The notes under the pieces: model-generated
The model's input: only the letters and a program-made list of their open reading frames with translations
What the model was told of the DNA's origin: nothing
Database searches by the model: none
Origin: Flavobacterium daemonense
Lineage (GTDB): Bacteria; Bacteroidota; Bacteroidia; Flavobacteriales; Flavobacteriaceae
DNA: 64,000 nucleotides
NCBI RefSeq assembly: GCF_007341385.1
Contig: NZ_VJYD01000009.1
Coordinates: 124,001 to 188,000, forward strand
Direction: 5' to 3'
Position numbers and translations under genes: made by a program
In this document: in pieces, positions 32,471 through 42,399 of the stretch
How positions within the stretch are numbered: position 1 is the first letter of the stretch
How the letters are laid out: every line of letters begins with the position of its first letter

Positions 32471-34306
32471 TTACTCCAATAAAAAGATTCCGCCTTCAAT
32501 TAGTGATGCCCAAATTTGTCCTTTATCATCAACCGTAAAACCATTAATGCTTGAACTTCCTAGATTGATTTGTTTTATAATTTCAAATTTAGCAGCATCG
32601 ACAATTATAACTTCTCCTTTTCGGCTTCCGATATAAATTTTATTGTTTTTTTCTAATATTCCTGCCGGATTGTGCTCATATCCAAGCTTTAAATCCAGAA
32701 CTTTACTTTGGTTTACAAAACTTTCTTCAGTCAATTCAATGTCGTCATTAAGTGGCACTCTTACCAACAAACCGTCCATTGTTTTGCCATAAAACCATTT
32801 TCCGTCCTGGCTTTTACCCATCGATTCTCTGATTTTCCACTTTTGAGTTCTTAAAAGCGTCTTGCCTGTTTCAATATCTAAAACGGTCAAGAAACGTTGA
32901 GGCGTAACAAAATAAAGTCTGTTTTTTGATGAAACCATATTTACATTTCCTGCAGAATACAGAATTTGTGTGTCATTGCCATTATTCCATTTCCAGATCA
33001 GATTTCCTGTGTTTTTATTCAGGCAATAAATATACGAATCCCAAACACCAAAAATTATTTTATCGCCTTGAATCAGCGGCGTTCCCTGTGAGTAAGACAT
33101 TGGCAAATTATTCTGCCAAATTACTTTGCCAGTAACTGCATCTGCACAAATAAATGCTTTAGAACTGGCTGTATAAACTTTATTATTTTCTGCAATTGGC
33201 GAACCTACCAAAACACCTCCAACTGGAATTGTCCATTTTTGTTTACCAGATTGTGTATCAAAACCTAATAAGCTTCCTTCTATTGTTCCAATAACTAAAT
33301 TATTTTTTACAATTATTGGTGAAAAATAAATCGAATTCCCTGTTTCAGTTTTCCAGTTCACACTTTTATTTTTCAGATTAACCGATTGTATTTGCCCAAT
33401 TGAATTCGTAAAATAAATATTCTTTTTATCAAATACTGGAAGGCTGTAAATGGATGCAATATCTTTTAAGAAAGGAGCTTGAAATGTCACACTATCTTTC
33501 GGAATTGTAATCTTTGAAGGTTTTGACGGAAGCGAAAATCTAAAAACTCCCGGTTTATCTATTTCTTTTTGATAGATGCTGATACTGTCTTTACTGATGA
33601 TCAACTCATTATAACTTTTTTTTTTTCCGTCAAGCGAAGTTATCGAAGTTCCCATCGGACCACTCAAACCAGAGAAATCATATTTTCTTAAAGTGTGTCC
33701 GTGACCACAGAAAGTAGCAACTGTTGGATATTTTTGTAAAACCGAAAGCACTTCTTTATAATTGCTCACGCTATTGTCCAACGGATAATGAGCAAAATTC
33801 AGCACTTTTTTATTATTGCCTTTTAGACTGTCTTTTAAGGTTTTATCAAGCCAAAGAACATCTTCGTGTTTTACGAAACCATCTCCCATTTTCATGTAAG
33901 GCCCACACGGAAAACCGATAAAAAGATAATCGCCTTTTGAAAACACAAATTTATCTTCGCCGAATATTTTTTTATACGTCAAACCGGCACTTTCGCTCCA
34001 GTTGGTTTCGTGATTTCCGGAAATTACATAATACGGTTTTTTCAATTGAGAAAGTATCGAATGAACTTCTTTTAGCTCGTCATCGGCACCGCGATTGGTC
34101 AAATCTCCCGTTACAACCACAAATTCATTATCAGAGTTATTGATTTCTTTTACGATATTCTGTAATAAAAAATCATTGTCATTTCCCACCGAAACATGTA
34201 AATCAGTCAGCTGTACAAACTTAATATTTTCAGATTTTTCTGCATTTTGAGAAAATCCGGAAGCAATTATGAAAAGCAATAATATTCTTAAAAATAGATT
34301 TTTCAT
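32471..34306 (-). CDS. Secreted metallophosphoesterase fused to a PQQ-type beta-propeller
   Basis: 611 residues, signal peptide (1-19). The calcineurin-like phosphoesterase domain (about 27-250) has its full metal set: DLHV, GDLTNRG, GNHE, HYPLD and GHGHT. The C-terminal part (about 290-610) is a PQQ-like beta-propeller with repeated blades (GSLLGFDTQSGKQKW, AFICADAVTGKVIWQ, SYIYCLNKNTGNLIW). Enzymes of this kind hydrolyse phosphate esters; the propeller probably binds a partner or glycan. Here it might trim phosphorylated or teichoic-type wall fragments, but the substrate cannot be read from sequence. Same strand as its neighbours, 213 bases from the next gene. Confidence 0.85.
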   Translation of the reverse strand: MKNLFLRILLLFIIASGFSQNAEKSENIKFVQLTDLHVSVGNDNDFLLQNIVKEINNSDNEFVVVTGDLTNRGADDELKEVHSILSQLKKPYYVISGNHETNWSESAGLTYKKIFGEDKFVFSKGDYLFIGFPCGPYMKMGDGFVKHEDVLWLDKTLKDSLKGNNKKVLNFAHYPLDNSVSNYKEVLSVLQKYPTVATFCGHGHTLRKYDFSGLSGPMGTSITSLDGKKKSYNELIISKDSISIYQKEIDKPGVFRFSLPSKPSKITIPKDSVTFQAPFLKDIASIYSLPVFDKKNIYFTNSIGQIQSVNLKNKSVNWKTETGNSIYFSPIIVKNNLVIGTIEGSLLGFDTQSGKQKWTIPVGGVLVGSPIAENNKVYTASSKAFICADAVTGKVIWQNNLPMSYSQGTPLIQGDKIIFGVWDSYIYCLNKNTGNLIWKWNNGNDTQILYSAGNVNMVSSKNRLYFVTPQRFLTVLDIETGKTLLRTQKWKIRESMGKSQDGKWFYGKTMDGLLVRVPLNDDIELTEESFVNQSKVLDLKLGYEHNPAGILEKNNKIYIGSRKGEVIIVDAAKFEIIKQINLGSSSINGFTVDDKGQIWASLIEGGIFLLE

Positions 34307-34715
34307 TGGTATTTTTTTTATTTATTGAACCTTTTTTAAAATTCTATTGTGGTTGCGTTGTGGTTACGTTGTGTTAGATGCACTGCTGTGCATCTCTACG
34401 ATTCATCTTTGTGTTTTTTTATCTCGCAGATTTGGCAGATTAGCAGATTTAATTCTTGGTAATTCTTGACAACAAAATCATTTTAATCCTTTAATGTGGC
34501 TAATAAAAATTTCTAAAAAATTCCTAACAGGCCATAGAAACCTGTTAGGACTGGTAACCAACCAAAATTTATGTACCACTTTTTTGAATTCACAAAATTG
34601 CAACACACAATCTCTTTATATAAAATGTTTTCATCTTTAGACGAAAAAAAAATTACACCTCTACAAAAACCTTTGAACCTCTACCTCTTTGCACCTTTGA
34701 ACCTCTAAAAAAAAC
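34307..34715. other. 409-base intergenic region
   Basis: Holds a CCTAACAGG / CCTGTTAGG hairpin (34523-34549) and a repeated CTTTGAACCTCT word near 34670-34710. No coding frame. Confidence 0.45.
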
Positions 34716-37631
34716 CTATTTCAAGCAATCTCTTAAAATACTAACCGGATGCATTGCTTTTCTGTTTGTCCCGTCAAAAATTTGATGGCGACAGCTTGTT
34801 CCCGCAGCCGCAATTGCTGTCGTAGCTTCAGTTGCACGAATTTTTGGAAACAAAGTATCTTCGCCCATTTGCATACTGATTTCGTAATGCTCTTTTTCAT
34901 ATCCAAATGAACCTGCCATTCCGCAACAACCCGAATTATAAATCGTAACCGAACTGTTTTTCGGCAAATTCAGCATTGCAAATGAAGCTTCAACAGTACT
35001 TAATGACTTTTGATGACAGTGTCCGTGAATTTTTATTGTTTTTTCTACATCAGAAAATTGTCCAGAATGAATTTTTCCCGATGTAATTTCTCTTTTGAAA
35101 AACTCCTCGACAGTAAAAACATTTTTTGAGAGTTTTTCAGCACTTTCCTTGTCTTTTGCTAATCGAAGATATTCGTCTCTAAAAGTCAATATTGCAGAAG
35201 GTTCGATTCCGATTAATGGAATATTTTCAGAAATCAAATCTTTGAAAATTGTCACATTTTTATTTGCGATTTCCTGCGCTTCTTCCAGAAAACCTTTAGA
35301 AATAAAAGCTCTTCCGCTTTCTTCATGATCTGTAATAATGACTTCATATCCTAAAGCGGTTAGTAGTTCGTAGGCATCGATACCAACAGTAACATCGTAA
35401 TAATTGGTAAATTCATCACAAAACAGATATACTTTTCCGTTTTTAAACGAATTATTTTCTGCCGATTTTTTATTTTTTTCGTACCATTTTTTGAAGGTTT
35501 TTGGCGCCAACATTGGAACTTGTCTTTTTGGCGCAATTCCCATGCTTTTTTTGACCAAAGACAAATTGGAAACAAAATTGGTCATCGACGGAACGATACT
35601 TCCCAGTTTATTTAATTTTGAATTGAAAGCAAATATTTTGTTTCGAACCGAAAATCCGTTTGCTTTTTGATATTGATATAAAAATTCTGCTTTTAAAGTT
35701 GCCACATCAACATTGCTTGGGCACTCGCTGGCGCACGCTTTACAGCTTACGCACAACTCAAAAACTTTATATAATTCTTCGTGGTCGAATTTATTTTCTT
35801 TTTCAGAATTGGTCAAATATTCTCTCAAAGCATTGGCTCTGGCACGAGTTGTATCTTTTTCGTTTCGGGTCGCGCGATAACTCGGACATAAAGTTCCGCC
35901 TGCTGATGGCATTTTACGGCAATCTCCAGAGCCGTTGCATTTTTCCGCCGCTCTTAAAATCCCCAAACTGTCTGAGAAATCCTGAATCGTTTTTATTTCT
36001 GGTTCAATTCTTCCTGCTTCAAAACGAAGATTTTCATCCATTTTTGAAGCGTTTACAATTTTCCCAACGTTCAAAATCGTATTTGGGTCAAATGCTTTTT
36101 TTATTCGTTTGAGCAATTCATAGTTTTTATCCCCAATCATAAAAGGCAGAAACTCGCCTCGTAGAATTCCGTCACCATGTTCACCGCTTAACGAACCTCT
36201 GTATTTTTTAACCAAATGAGCCACTTCAGTCGATAAATTTCTAAACTGATGCAATCCTTCTTTTGTCTTTAAATTTATCTTCGGACGTAAATGCAATTCT
36301 CCGGCACCGGCATGTGCGTAATAAATTGCACTTTGTCCGTGTCTTTCCATCATCGCAGCAAAATCGGCAATATAATTTGGTAAATCGCTTAATTCAACTG
36401 CAGTATCTTCGATAGAATCGGCTGCTTTGTCATCGCCAACAATACTTCCTAAAAGTCCGAGACCAGCTTTTCGAACATCATTTACTTTATCAATATCGGC
36501 ACCGTAAATTTTAGGCAATGCGTAGCCAAAATTATTATCCTGAAGATCTTTAATCAAAGCATCTGCCTGCAATTCTGCATCTTCCATGCTACTATGGGAA
36601 CCGACTTCAAGCATAATAACTGCTTTAGGTTCGCCCACAATAAAAAATCTATTTTTGGCTTGTTCTCTATTGGTTTTGGTACAATCTAAAATCGTGTCGT
36701 CCATCATTTCACAAGTGTACAAATGATGTTTCATTGCAACAACAACCGCTTCTAAACTTTCCTGAATCGTATGAAAATGTGCCACAACCATGATATTGTT
36801 TGTTGGCGGCAAATCATCTACTTTTAAAGTTATTTCGGTTGTAAAGGCGAGAGTTCCTTCGCTTCCGCAAAGCAGCTTTCCTAAATTTATGGTGTTTTCA
36901 GTTCCCGAAAAAAGTTCCGATTTTAATAACGCATCAATTGCATAACCTGTATTTCGTCTGTGAATTTCAGGTTTTGGAAATTCCCTCGTAATTTCTTCCT
37001 GATTTTCCTTATTCGAAAGTTCCTCGTAAATCGTTTTGTAGATTTTACTTTCTAAAGAATCTCCTTTTGTCTTTTCCAGAAACTCCTCAGAAGTTAAATC
37101 TTTAAAAACCGCGATACTTCCATCGCTCAAAACAGCTTTGATTTCTACAATTTTATCTCGAGTAACGCCGTAACGAATCGACGTAGTTCCTGACGAATTA
37201 TTCCCAACCATTCCGCCAATCATGCAGCGATTTGTAGTTGAAGTTGTGGGGCTAAAAAATAATCCGTGTGGTTTTAAATATAAATTCAGTTCATCGCGAA
37301 TTACTCCGGGCTGAACCGTAACGGTTTTCTTTTCGGCATCAAAAGCAACAATTTTGGTGAAATGTTTTGAAACATCTACAATAATTCCGTTGCCAACCGT
37401 TTGTCCAGCTAATGAAGTTCCGGCGGTTCTTGGTGTTATTGAAATTTTATTTTTTGATGCAAATTGAATAATCTTGACAATATCTTCTTCTGTTTTAGGA
37501 ACAGCAACGGCTTCTGGAATAATTCGGTAAGCAGAAGCATCTGTGGCGTACAGTTTTTTATGAAGTTCATCATAAAAAAGCGACCCTTCTAAGGAATCAG
37601 ACAATTGTTTTAATTGAAGAGAATCGGGCAT
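34716..37631 (-). CDS. FAD- and Fe-S-dependent D-lactate/D-2-hydroxyacid dehydrogenase
   Basis: 971 residues, typical for the YdiJ/Dld-II family. FAD-binding PCMH domain (about 40-265, with PRTAGTSLAGQTVGNG and GNNSSGTTSIRYGVTRD), FAD-linked oxidase C-terminal domain (about 270-540, HAGAGELHLRP and LSGEHGDG), cysteine motifs CNGSGDCRKMPSAGG near 565 and the 4Fe-4S pattern CVSCKACASECPSNVD near 625, and a C-terminal CCG domain (HGHCHQKS, SGCCGMAGSFGYE near 900). It oxidises a D-2-hydroxyacid, passing electrons to the respiratory chain. MurQ in the same locus releases D-lactate from MurNAc-6-P, which makes D-lactate the best substrate guess; D-2-hydroxyglutarate is the alternative. Its promoter region resembles that of susC. 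Confidence 0.9.
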   Translation of the reverse strand: MPDSLQLKQLSDSLEGSLFYDELHKKLYATDASAYRIIPEAVAVPKTEEDIVKIIQFASKNKISITPRTAGTSLAGQTVGNGIIVDVSKHFTKIVAFDAEKKTVTVQPGVIRDELNLYLKPHGLFFSPTTSTTNRCMIGGMVGNNSSGTTSIRYGVTRDKIVEIKAVLSDGSIAVFKDLTSEEFLEKTKGDSLESKIYKTIYEELSNKENQEEITREFPKPEIHRRNTGYAIDALLKSELFSGTENTINLGKLLCGSEGTLAFTTEITLKVDDLPPTNNIMVVAHFHTIQESLEAVVVAMKHHLYTCEMMDDTILDCTKTNREQAKNRFFIVGEPKAVIMLEVGSHSSMEDAELQADALIKDLQDNNFGYALPKIYGADIDKVNDVRKAGLGLLGSIVGDDKAADSIEDTAVELSDLPNYIADFAAMMERHGQSAIYYAHAGAGELHLRPKINLKTKEGLHQFRNLSTEVAHLVKKYRGSLSGEHGDGILRGEFLPFMIGDKNYELLKRIKKAFDPNTILNVGKIVNASKMDENLRFEAGRIEPEIKTIQDFSDSLGILRAAEKCNGSGDCRKMPSAGGTLCPSYRATRNEKDTTRARANALREYLTNSEKENKFDHEELYKVFELCVSCKACASECPSNVDVATLKAEFLYQYQKANGFSVRNKIFAFNSKLNKLGSIVPSMTNFVSNLSLVKKSMGIAPKRQVPMLAPKTFKKWYEKNKKSAENNSFKNGKVYLFCDEFTNYYDVTVGIDAYELLTALGYEVIITDHEESGRAFISKGFLEEAQEIANKNVTIFKDLISENIPLIGIEPSAILTFRDEYLRLAKDKESAEKLSKNVFTVEEFFKREITSGKIHSGQFSDVEKTIKIHGHCHQKSLSTVEASFAMLNLPKNSSVTIYNSGCCGMAGSFGYEKEHYEISMQMGEDTLFPKIRATEATTAIAAAGTSCRHQIFDGTNRKAMHPVSILRDCLK

Positions 37632-37995
37632 TTATTTGGTTGTATTGCTTTTGGTTGGTAATTCAAAAATCTATTCTGATTGTGTTACTTAAACCTGACG
37701 GCCTCTATCCCGAAGCTTCGTGACGGAATAAAAAACCGTCAGATTCATAACTAACCAATAATCAAAATGTGTGAAAACTTTATTAGCTTTCTTTTCTTTC
37801 AAACCTAATTCAACAAATAGAATTACGACAAACACCTATTTCTCCGGCAGCAGTTTTTGAAGCCACCACAACATTTTTAAAAATCATATTATGATCTTTT
37901 TCAAATCGGGTTTCTTCAAATTTCCTAGATATATTTTACGCTAAAGAAAAAGTGATTTTCATATTATATCTATAAATCGTTAAAATTAGTTTTAA
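37632..37995. other. Long leader region of the dehydrogenase gene
   Basis: About 360 bases between the predicted promoter and the ATG. Contains an imperfect TATCCCGAAGCTTCGTGACGG word (37705 region) and no reading frame. A long 5' untranslated region is implied. Confidence 0.4.
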
Positions 37996-38022
37996 CAAAT
38001 ATAGATACAAAAAACAAAACAA
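37996..38022 (-). promoter_or_regulatory. Predicted promoter of the dehydrogenase gene
   Basis: On the minus strand, TTG (from 38022) and TATATTTG (38003-37996) are 19 bases apart, the same spacing as in the susC promoter. Confidence 0.6.
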
Positions 38023-38027
38023 TTACA

Positions 38028-38084
38028 TTATTTTGCGTTTTTTAACAAAATTAAATTCAAATAACGCATAAAAACGCATAATAA
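38028..38084 (-). promoter_or_regulatory. Candidate DeoR operator, dehydrogenase side
   Basis: On the minus strand, two TGCGTT words 10 bases apart (complement of AACGCATAAAAACGCATA, 38063-38080) are followed by an inverted half-site (38033-38039) and by CAAAATAATG just before the -33 box. The same order of elements precedes susC. Confidence 0.6.
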
Positions 38085-38101
38085 TTTGATTGGGTTTCAA
38101 A

Positions 38102-38851
38102 TTATAAGATAAAAACACCAGATTTTCGGTATTCTTCTAATTGAATATCATCTGGGCTTAAATTTGTCACAATGGTATCCAATTGCTTCAAATCACAGAC
38201 AACGTGTGCCATTTTGGTATTTAACTTATCCGAAGAAAACATTGACACAACCTTGTCAGATGCTTCTATCATTGCTTTTTTAACCATTGAGACTTCATAA
38301 CCAATTTCTGTAAGTCCTTGTTTTATATTAATGCTGCTCGCTCCGATAAAACAAATATCTGCTTTAATTTTTGACACCACCTGAATTACATCCATACCAA
38401 TTGTAACCATTGCGTTTTTCTGCATTTTTCCACCAATAAATATCAAATCAATATTTGGATGTTGTGATAATTGCATTGCAATTGGAAGACTATACGTATA
38501 TATTGTAGCTTTCAAATCGGAAGGAATAAGTTTTGCAAACACCAAATTTGTGCTTCCTCCACTCATTATAATAACTTGATCGTCGCGCAATAATGACAAC
38601 GCTTTTGTTACGATCTGTTTCTTTTCTTCTTCATCTGAAATATGAATATCAAAAACGTTTGCCGATTTCTCTTTAACCTGCACTGCCCCGCCATACACCT
38701 TTTCCAGTAGTTTCTTGCTGTCAAGTTCGTTTAAATCTCTTCTAATCGTGTCTTCTGACAAATCCAAAGCCAAAGCCAAATCAGTTGTGACAACCCTCTG
38801 TTCTTCAACAAGCTTAGTCATTATATATTTATGTCTTTCGGCTTTCAGCAT
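38102..38851 (-). CDS. DeoR/GlpR-family transcriptional regulator
   Basis: 249 residues, normal for the family. N-terminal DeoR HTH (about 1-57; DLALALDLSEDTIRRDLNELDSKKLLEKVYGG is the usual signature region) and a C-terminal sugar-phosphate-sensing domain (about 75-245) with SGGSTNLVFAKLI, FIGGKMQ and GASSIN. Such regulators respond to phosphorylated sugars; GlcNAc-6-P or MurNAc-6-P would suit this locus. It lies between two promoters with matching tandem TGCGTT sites and is transcribed away from susC. A -7 box for its own gene (TATATTTG on the minus strand, 38876-38883) lies 24 bases upstream of the ATG. Confidence 0.93.
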   Translation of the reverse strand: MLKAERHKYIMTKLVEEQRVVTTDLALALDLSEDTIRRDLNELDSKKLLEKVYGGAVQVKEKSANVFDIHISDEEEKKQIVTKALSLLRDDQVIIMSGGSTNLVFAKLIPSDLKATIYTYSLPIAMQLSQHPNIDLIFIGGKMQKNAMVTIGMDVIQVVSKIKADICFIGASSINIKQGLTEIGYEVSMVKKAMIEASDKVVSMFSSDKLNTKMAHVVCDLKQLDTIVTNLSPDDIQLEEYRKSGVFIL

Positions 38852-38875
38852 TTTTTAAAAAGTTAAAATTCAGGA

Positions 38876-38883
38876 CAAATATA
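38876..38883 (-). promoter_or_regulatory. Candidate -7 box of the deoR-type gene
   Basis: TATATTTG on the minus strand; no clear -33 element. Confidence 0.45.
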
Positions 38884-38982
38884 TCAAATAATTCTATTGA
38901 TTACGTAGGACTAAGCAGAAACTGCAATAGTTTGCATTTTTATGATATAAATATTAAAACAGAAAAAATAAAAGTAGTAAAA

Positions 38983-39000
38983 TTGCGTTATTTTGCGTTA
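38983..39000 (+). promoter_or_regulatory. Candidate DeoR operator, susC side
   Basis: TTGCGTTA repeated at 38983-38990 and 38993-39000 (10-base period), about 39 bases before the -33 box and followed by CAAAATAATG as on the dehydrogenase side. Confidence 0.6.
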
Positions 39001-39038
39001 TTTAAGTTAATTTTTCAAAAAAAATACAAAATAATGCA

Positions 39039-39065
39039 TTTGTATGCAATAATTAAATATATTTG
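39039..39065 (+). promoter_or_regulatory. Predicted susC promoter
   Basis: TTTG (39039-39042) and TATATTTG (39058-39065), start points 19 bases apart, 30 bases before the ATG. Confidence 0.65.
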
Positions 39066-39094
39066 CTTGACAACCATAAAAAAACCAAATAATC

Positions 39095-42000
39095 ATGAAA
39101 AAACTATTTCTTATTTCATTGTTGGTTTTGTTCATTCAAGCAACATTTGGGCAAACAAAAACAATTACTGGAACTGTAAAAAACAAAGCCGATGGATTCC
39201 CCATACCAGGAGTCAGTGTCCTGATTCAAGGAACCAACAGCGGTACAACGACTGATTTTGATGGAAACTACAGCATAAATGTAGCGCAAGGTCAAAGTCT
39301 AAGTTTTAGCTACATGGGATCTGAAACTCAGGTAGTAAAAATTGAAGGACAGCAAAAAATTAACATTTCGCTTGCTTCGGCTACTGCAAAACTTGACGAA
39401 GTAGTTGTAGTAGGATTCTCTTCTCAGAAAAAAGTTAATCTTACAGGAGCAGTTGCTAATGTAAATGTCAAAAAAGCTTTAGGAAGTATTCCTATTACAG
39501 ATATTACAAAAGGTTTGCAAGGAACTACTCCTGGACTTAATATTACCTACAATTCAGGAAGTATCGGAAAACAATCAAAAGTTAATATACGTGGAGCTGG
39601 AACTATTGTAAATGGAGTAGCTTCAGGATCACCACTTATTTTAGTTGACGGTGTTCCGGGCGATCTTTCAATGTTAAATTCAGAAGACGTAGAAACAATG
39701 TCTGTACTTAAAGATGCTGCTTCTGCTTCTATCTATGGTGCGCGTGCGGCTTTTGGAGTTATTTTGATTACAACTAAAAGCGGTAAAAATGCTAAAGGAA
39801 AAGTAAGATTCGCGTACAGCAACAATACAGGGTGGAGCAATCCTATTTCTTTGGTTCAATTTAATGATCCTACTGTAGAGCTTCCTGTAATGATCGACGC
39901 ACAAGCCAGAGCTGGTAATGCAAATCCAGAATCTTTTGGTATGAACTACAAAACATTATTGCCAGGTATCATCAACTGGAAAGAAAAGTATGCTGCAACA
40001 AGAAACCCTAATGACAAAAATATGATCTTAGGACAAGATTTTGATGTGATTGGTGGTAAAGAATATTTCTACAGAATTTGGAATCCGCATGATGAAATGC
40101 TGAAAAAGAATGCTGTACAAACACTTCACAACTTATCTGCTCAAGGTTCTTTGGGTGAAAAAAGTTCATTTATTGTTTCGTTAGGTCTTGCTAACCAAGA
40201 AGGTGTAATGAAAATCAATAATGAAACCAACCAAAGATTCAACCTTAATATGGGTATGACTACACAGTTGGCAAGCTGGCTTACAGGAGATTTTAAAGTT
40301 TTGGGAACTTTCCAAGAATATGATTCTCCTTTCAACTACTACAACAGTGGTCTTGATACTGCTGGTAATGGTTATTTTGGTTACTACATGCGTTGGGGTT
40401 CTTATTTCCCTTATGGTACTTACAACGGTACTTACTTTAGACATGCACCAGGTTATATGGCAAATGCTTCTCAAAATGAAAATAAATCAAATGATATGAG
40501 GATAAGCACAAAACTTACTGCTCAAATCACAAAAGATTTTAACATTATTGGAGAATACAGCATCAACAATAATTTCTCAAGCCTTAAAATGAACGGTGGA
40601 CAAATCCCTATGTGGGATTGGTGGACTAGTGCCGCTGACCTAGTTGCCGGAAAACCTACAATGATGGAATCTGGAAATGATTTTGTTGCACAAGCTAAAT
40701 CATCTTATTCAAGAAATGTAGCCAACTTTTATGCAAATTATACTAAAACATTGGGCGAAAACCACAATTTTAAAGTACTAGGCGGTTTGAACACAGAATG
40801 GTATAATTTTGAAAGAACATATGCTCGTAGAAATACACTTTTGGATAAAAGCAAACCAGAATTTAATTTAGCTATTGGTGATCAATTCACTTCACCTCTT
40901 TCTTCTAACGACATTTTAAATCCAGGTTTATCACAATACGCAATTGCAGGATTTTTTGCCCGTGTGAATTATGATTACAAAGGAAAATATTTAGTGGAGA
41001 TAAACGGTCGTTATGATGGTTCTTCAAAATTCCCAACTGATGAGCAATGGGGGTTCTTCCCTTCTGCTTCTGTTGGATACAGAATTTCGGAAGAAGGTTT
41101 CATGGAAGGTACAAAAAGCTGGTTGAATGATTTAAAAATTCGTGGATCTGTTGGTTCAATCGGAAATCAAAACATTGCTGCAAATGCCTTTTTAGCAACG
41201 ATGCCAAGCAAAAACCCTCTTTGGATGGGAAGCGGCGCAACAATACCCCCTTCTGTTGATTTGCCAACAAACGTTGATCCTAATCTAACTTGGGAAAAAG
41301 TAACTACTCAAGATATAGGTATTGATGTTAGAATCTTCAACATGTTAGGTTTGACGTTTGATTACTATCAACGTGATACAAAAGGAATGTTAGCTCCAGG
41401 TAAAACACTTCCTGGTTCATTTGGTCAGGCTGCTGCTAATACAAACTCAGGAAATTTAAGAACAACTGGTTGGGAACTAGCGCTTAACTTTAATAAAAAC
41501 ATAAACCAAAACATAAGCGTTTATGCTGATCTTTCTCTTTCTGACAACACTACAGAGGTAACAGAATGGAATAACTCTTCAAAGTTAATCAGTACTACAT
41601 CTTTCTATGCAGGTCAAAAATTGGGTGAAATCTGGGGATTAGAAACAGACCGATTAATTCAAACTACAGACAATGTTGATGCAACTGGATTAATTGTAAA
41701 TGGTGTTGATTATAAAAACATAAGAAGTGGTACTTTTAAATACGGTGCTGGAGATGTAATGTACAAAGATTTAAATGGAGACGGCGTTATCTCAAGAGGA
41801 GATGGAACTGCTACAAATCCTGGAGATTTAAAAGTTATTGGTAATACAACTCCACGCTACCAATATGGTATTCGTTTAGGAGGTGCTTTATATGGATTTG
41901 ATATTGATGCTTTCTTCCAAGGGGTTGGAAAACGTCAATACTGGACAACTTCTGACTTAGTATTGCCTTTCTACAGCAGAACAGATGCTATGTACGAAAA

Positions 42001-42367
42001 CCAAAACGACTATTGGACACCACAAAATACAGATGCATATTTCCCTAATCCATACCCAGGACATTCTACTGATGCTTTTGGAGCTTATGCACCGGGATCA
42101 AATAACTTTGTTGCGCAAACACGTTATTTATTAGACATGTCTTATTTACGTTTAAAATCGATGACTATTGGATATACTTTCCCTAAAAGTATTACAGATA
42201 AAGTGGGTATCGATAAAATCAGACCGTACATTTCAGGTTTAAACTTGGCTACTTGGAAAAGCAGCAAATTACCAGTAGATCCTGAAATCAATGAAACTGA
42301 AGCGGTATGGGGAAGAACTTTCCCTTATTCTAAAACATGGTCGGTTGGTATACAACTTGCGTTTTAA
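39095..42367 (+). CDS. SusC/RagA-type TonB-linked outer-membrane receptor
   Basis: 1090 residues. Signal peptide (1-20), carboxypeptidase-regulatory-like domain (about 22-100: ITGTVKNKADGFPIPGVSV), plug domain (about 110-230: GLQGTTPGLNI, LVDGVPGDLSMLNSEDVE, SIYGARAAFGVILITTKSG) and a 22-strand barrel to the end, finishing in KTWSVGIQLAF with a terminal phenylalanine. It works with the SusD protein encoded 32 bases downstream to import glycans. Given the neighbours the cargo is probably peptidoglycan-derived GlcNAc-MurNAc saccharides or muropeptides. Its promoter carries the tandem TGCGTT operator. Confidence 0.95.
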   Translation: MKKLFLISLLVLFIQATFGQTKTITGTVKNKADGFPIPGVSVLIQGTNSGTTTDFDGNYSINVAQGQSLSFSYMGSETQVVKIEGQQKINISLASATAKLDEVVVVGFSSQKKVNLTGAVANVNVKKALGSIPITDITKGLQGTTPGLNITYNSGSIGKQSKVNIRGAGTIVNGVASGSPLILVDGVPGDLSMLNSEDVETMSVLKDAASASIYGARAAFGVILITTKSGKNAKGKVRFAYSNNTGWSNPISLVQFNDPTVELPVMIDAQARAGNANPESFGMNYKTLLPGIINWKEKYAATRNPNDKNMILGQDFDVIGGKEYFYRIWNPHDEMLKKNAVQTLHNLSAQGSLGEKSSFIVSLGLANQEGVMKINNETNQRFNLNMGMTTQLASWLTGDFKVLGTFQEYDSPFNYYNSGLDTAGNGYFGYYMRWGSYFPYGTYNGTYFRHAPGYMANASQNENKSNDMRISTKLTAQITKDFNIIGEYSINNNFSSLKMNGGQIPMWDWWTSAADLVAGKPTMMESGNDFVAQAKSSYSRNVANFYANYTKTLGENHNFKVLGGLNTEWYNFERTYARRNTLLDKSKPEFNLAIGDQFTSPLSSNDILNPGLSQYAIAGFFARVNYDYKGKYLVEINGRYDGSSKFPTDEQWGFFPSASVGYRISEEGFMEGTKSWLNDLKIRGSVGSIGNQNIAANAFLATMPSKNPLWMGSGATIPPSVDLPTNVDPNLTWEKVTTQDIGIDVRIFNMLGLTFDYYQRDTKGMLAPGKTLPGSFGQAAANTNSGNLRTTGWELALNFNKNINQNISVYADLSLSDNTTEVTEWNNSSKLISTTSFYAGQKLGEIWGLETDRLIQTTDNVDATGLIVNGVDYKNIRSGTFKYGAGDVMYKDLNGDGVISRGDGTATNPGDLKVIGNTTPRYQYGIRLGGALYGFDIDAFFQGVGKRQYWTTSDLVLPFYSRTDAMYENQNDYWTPQNTDAYFPNPYPGHSTDAFGAYAPGSNNFVAQTRYLLDMSYLRLKSMTIGYTFPKSITDKVGIDKIRPYISGLNLATWKSSKLPVDPEINETEAVWGRTFPYSKTWSVGIQLAF

Positions 42368-42399
42368 AAAATGTATTTAAAAATTAAAAATTAATCAAA

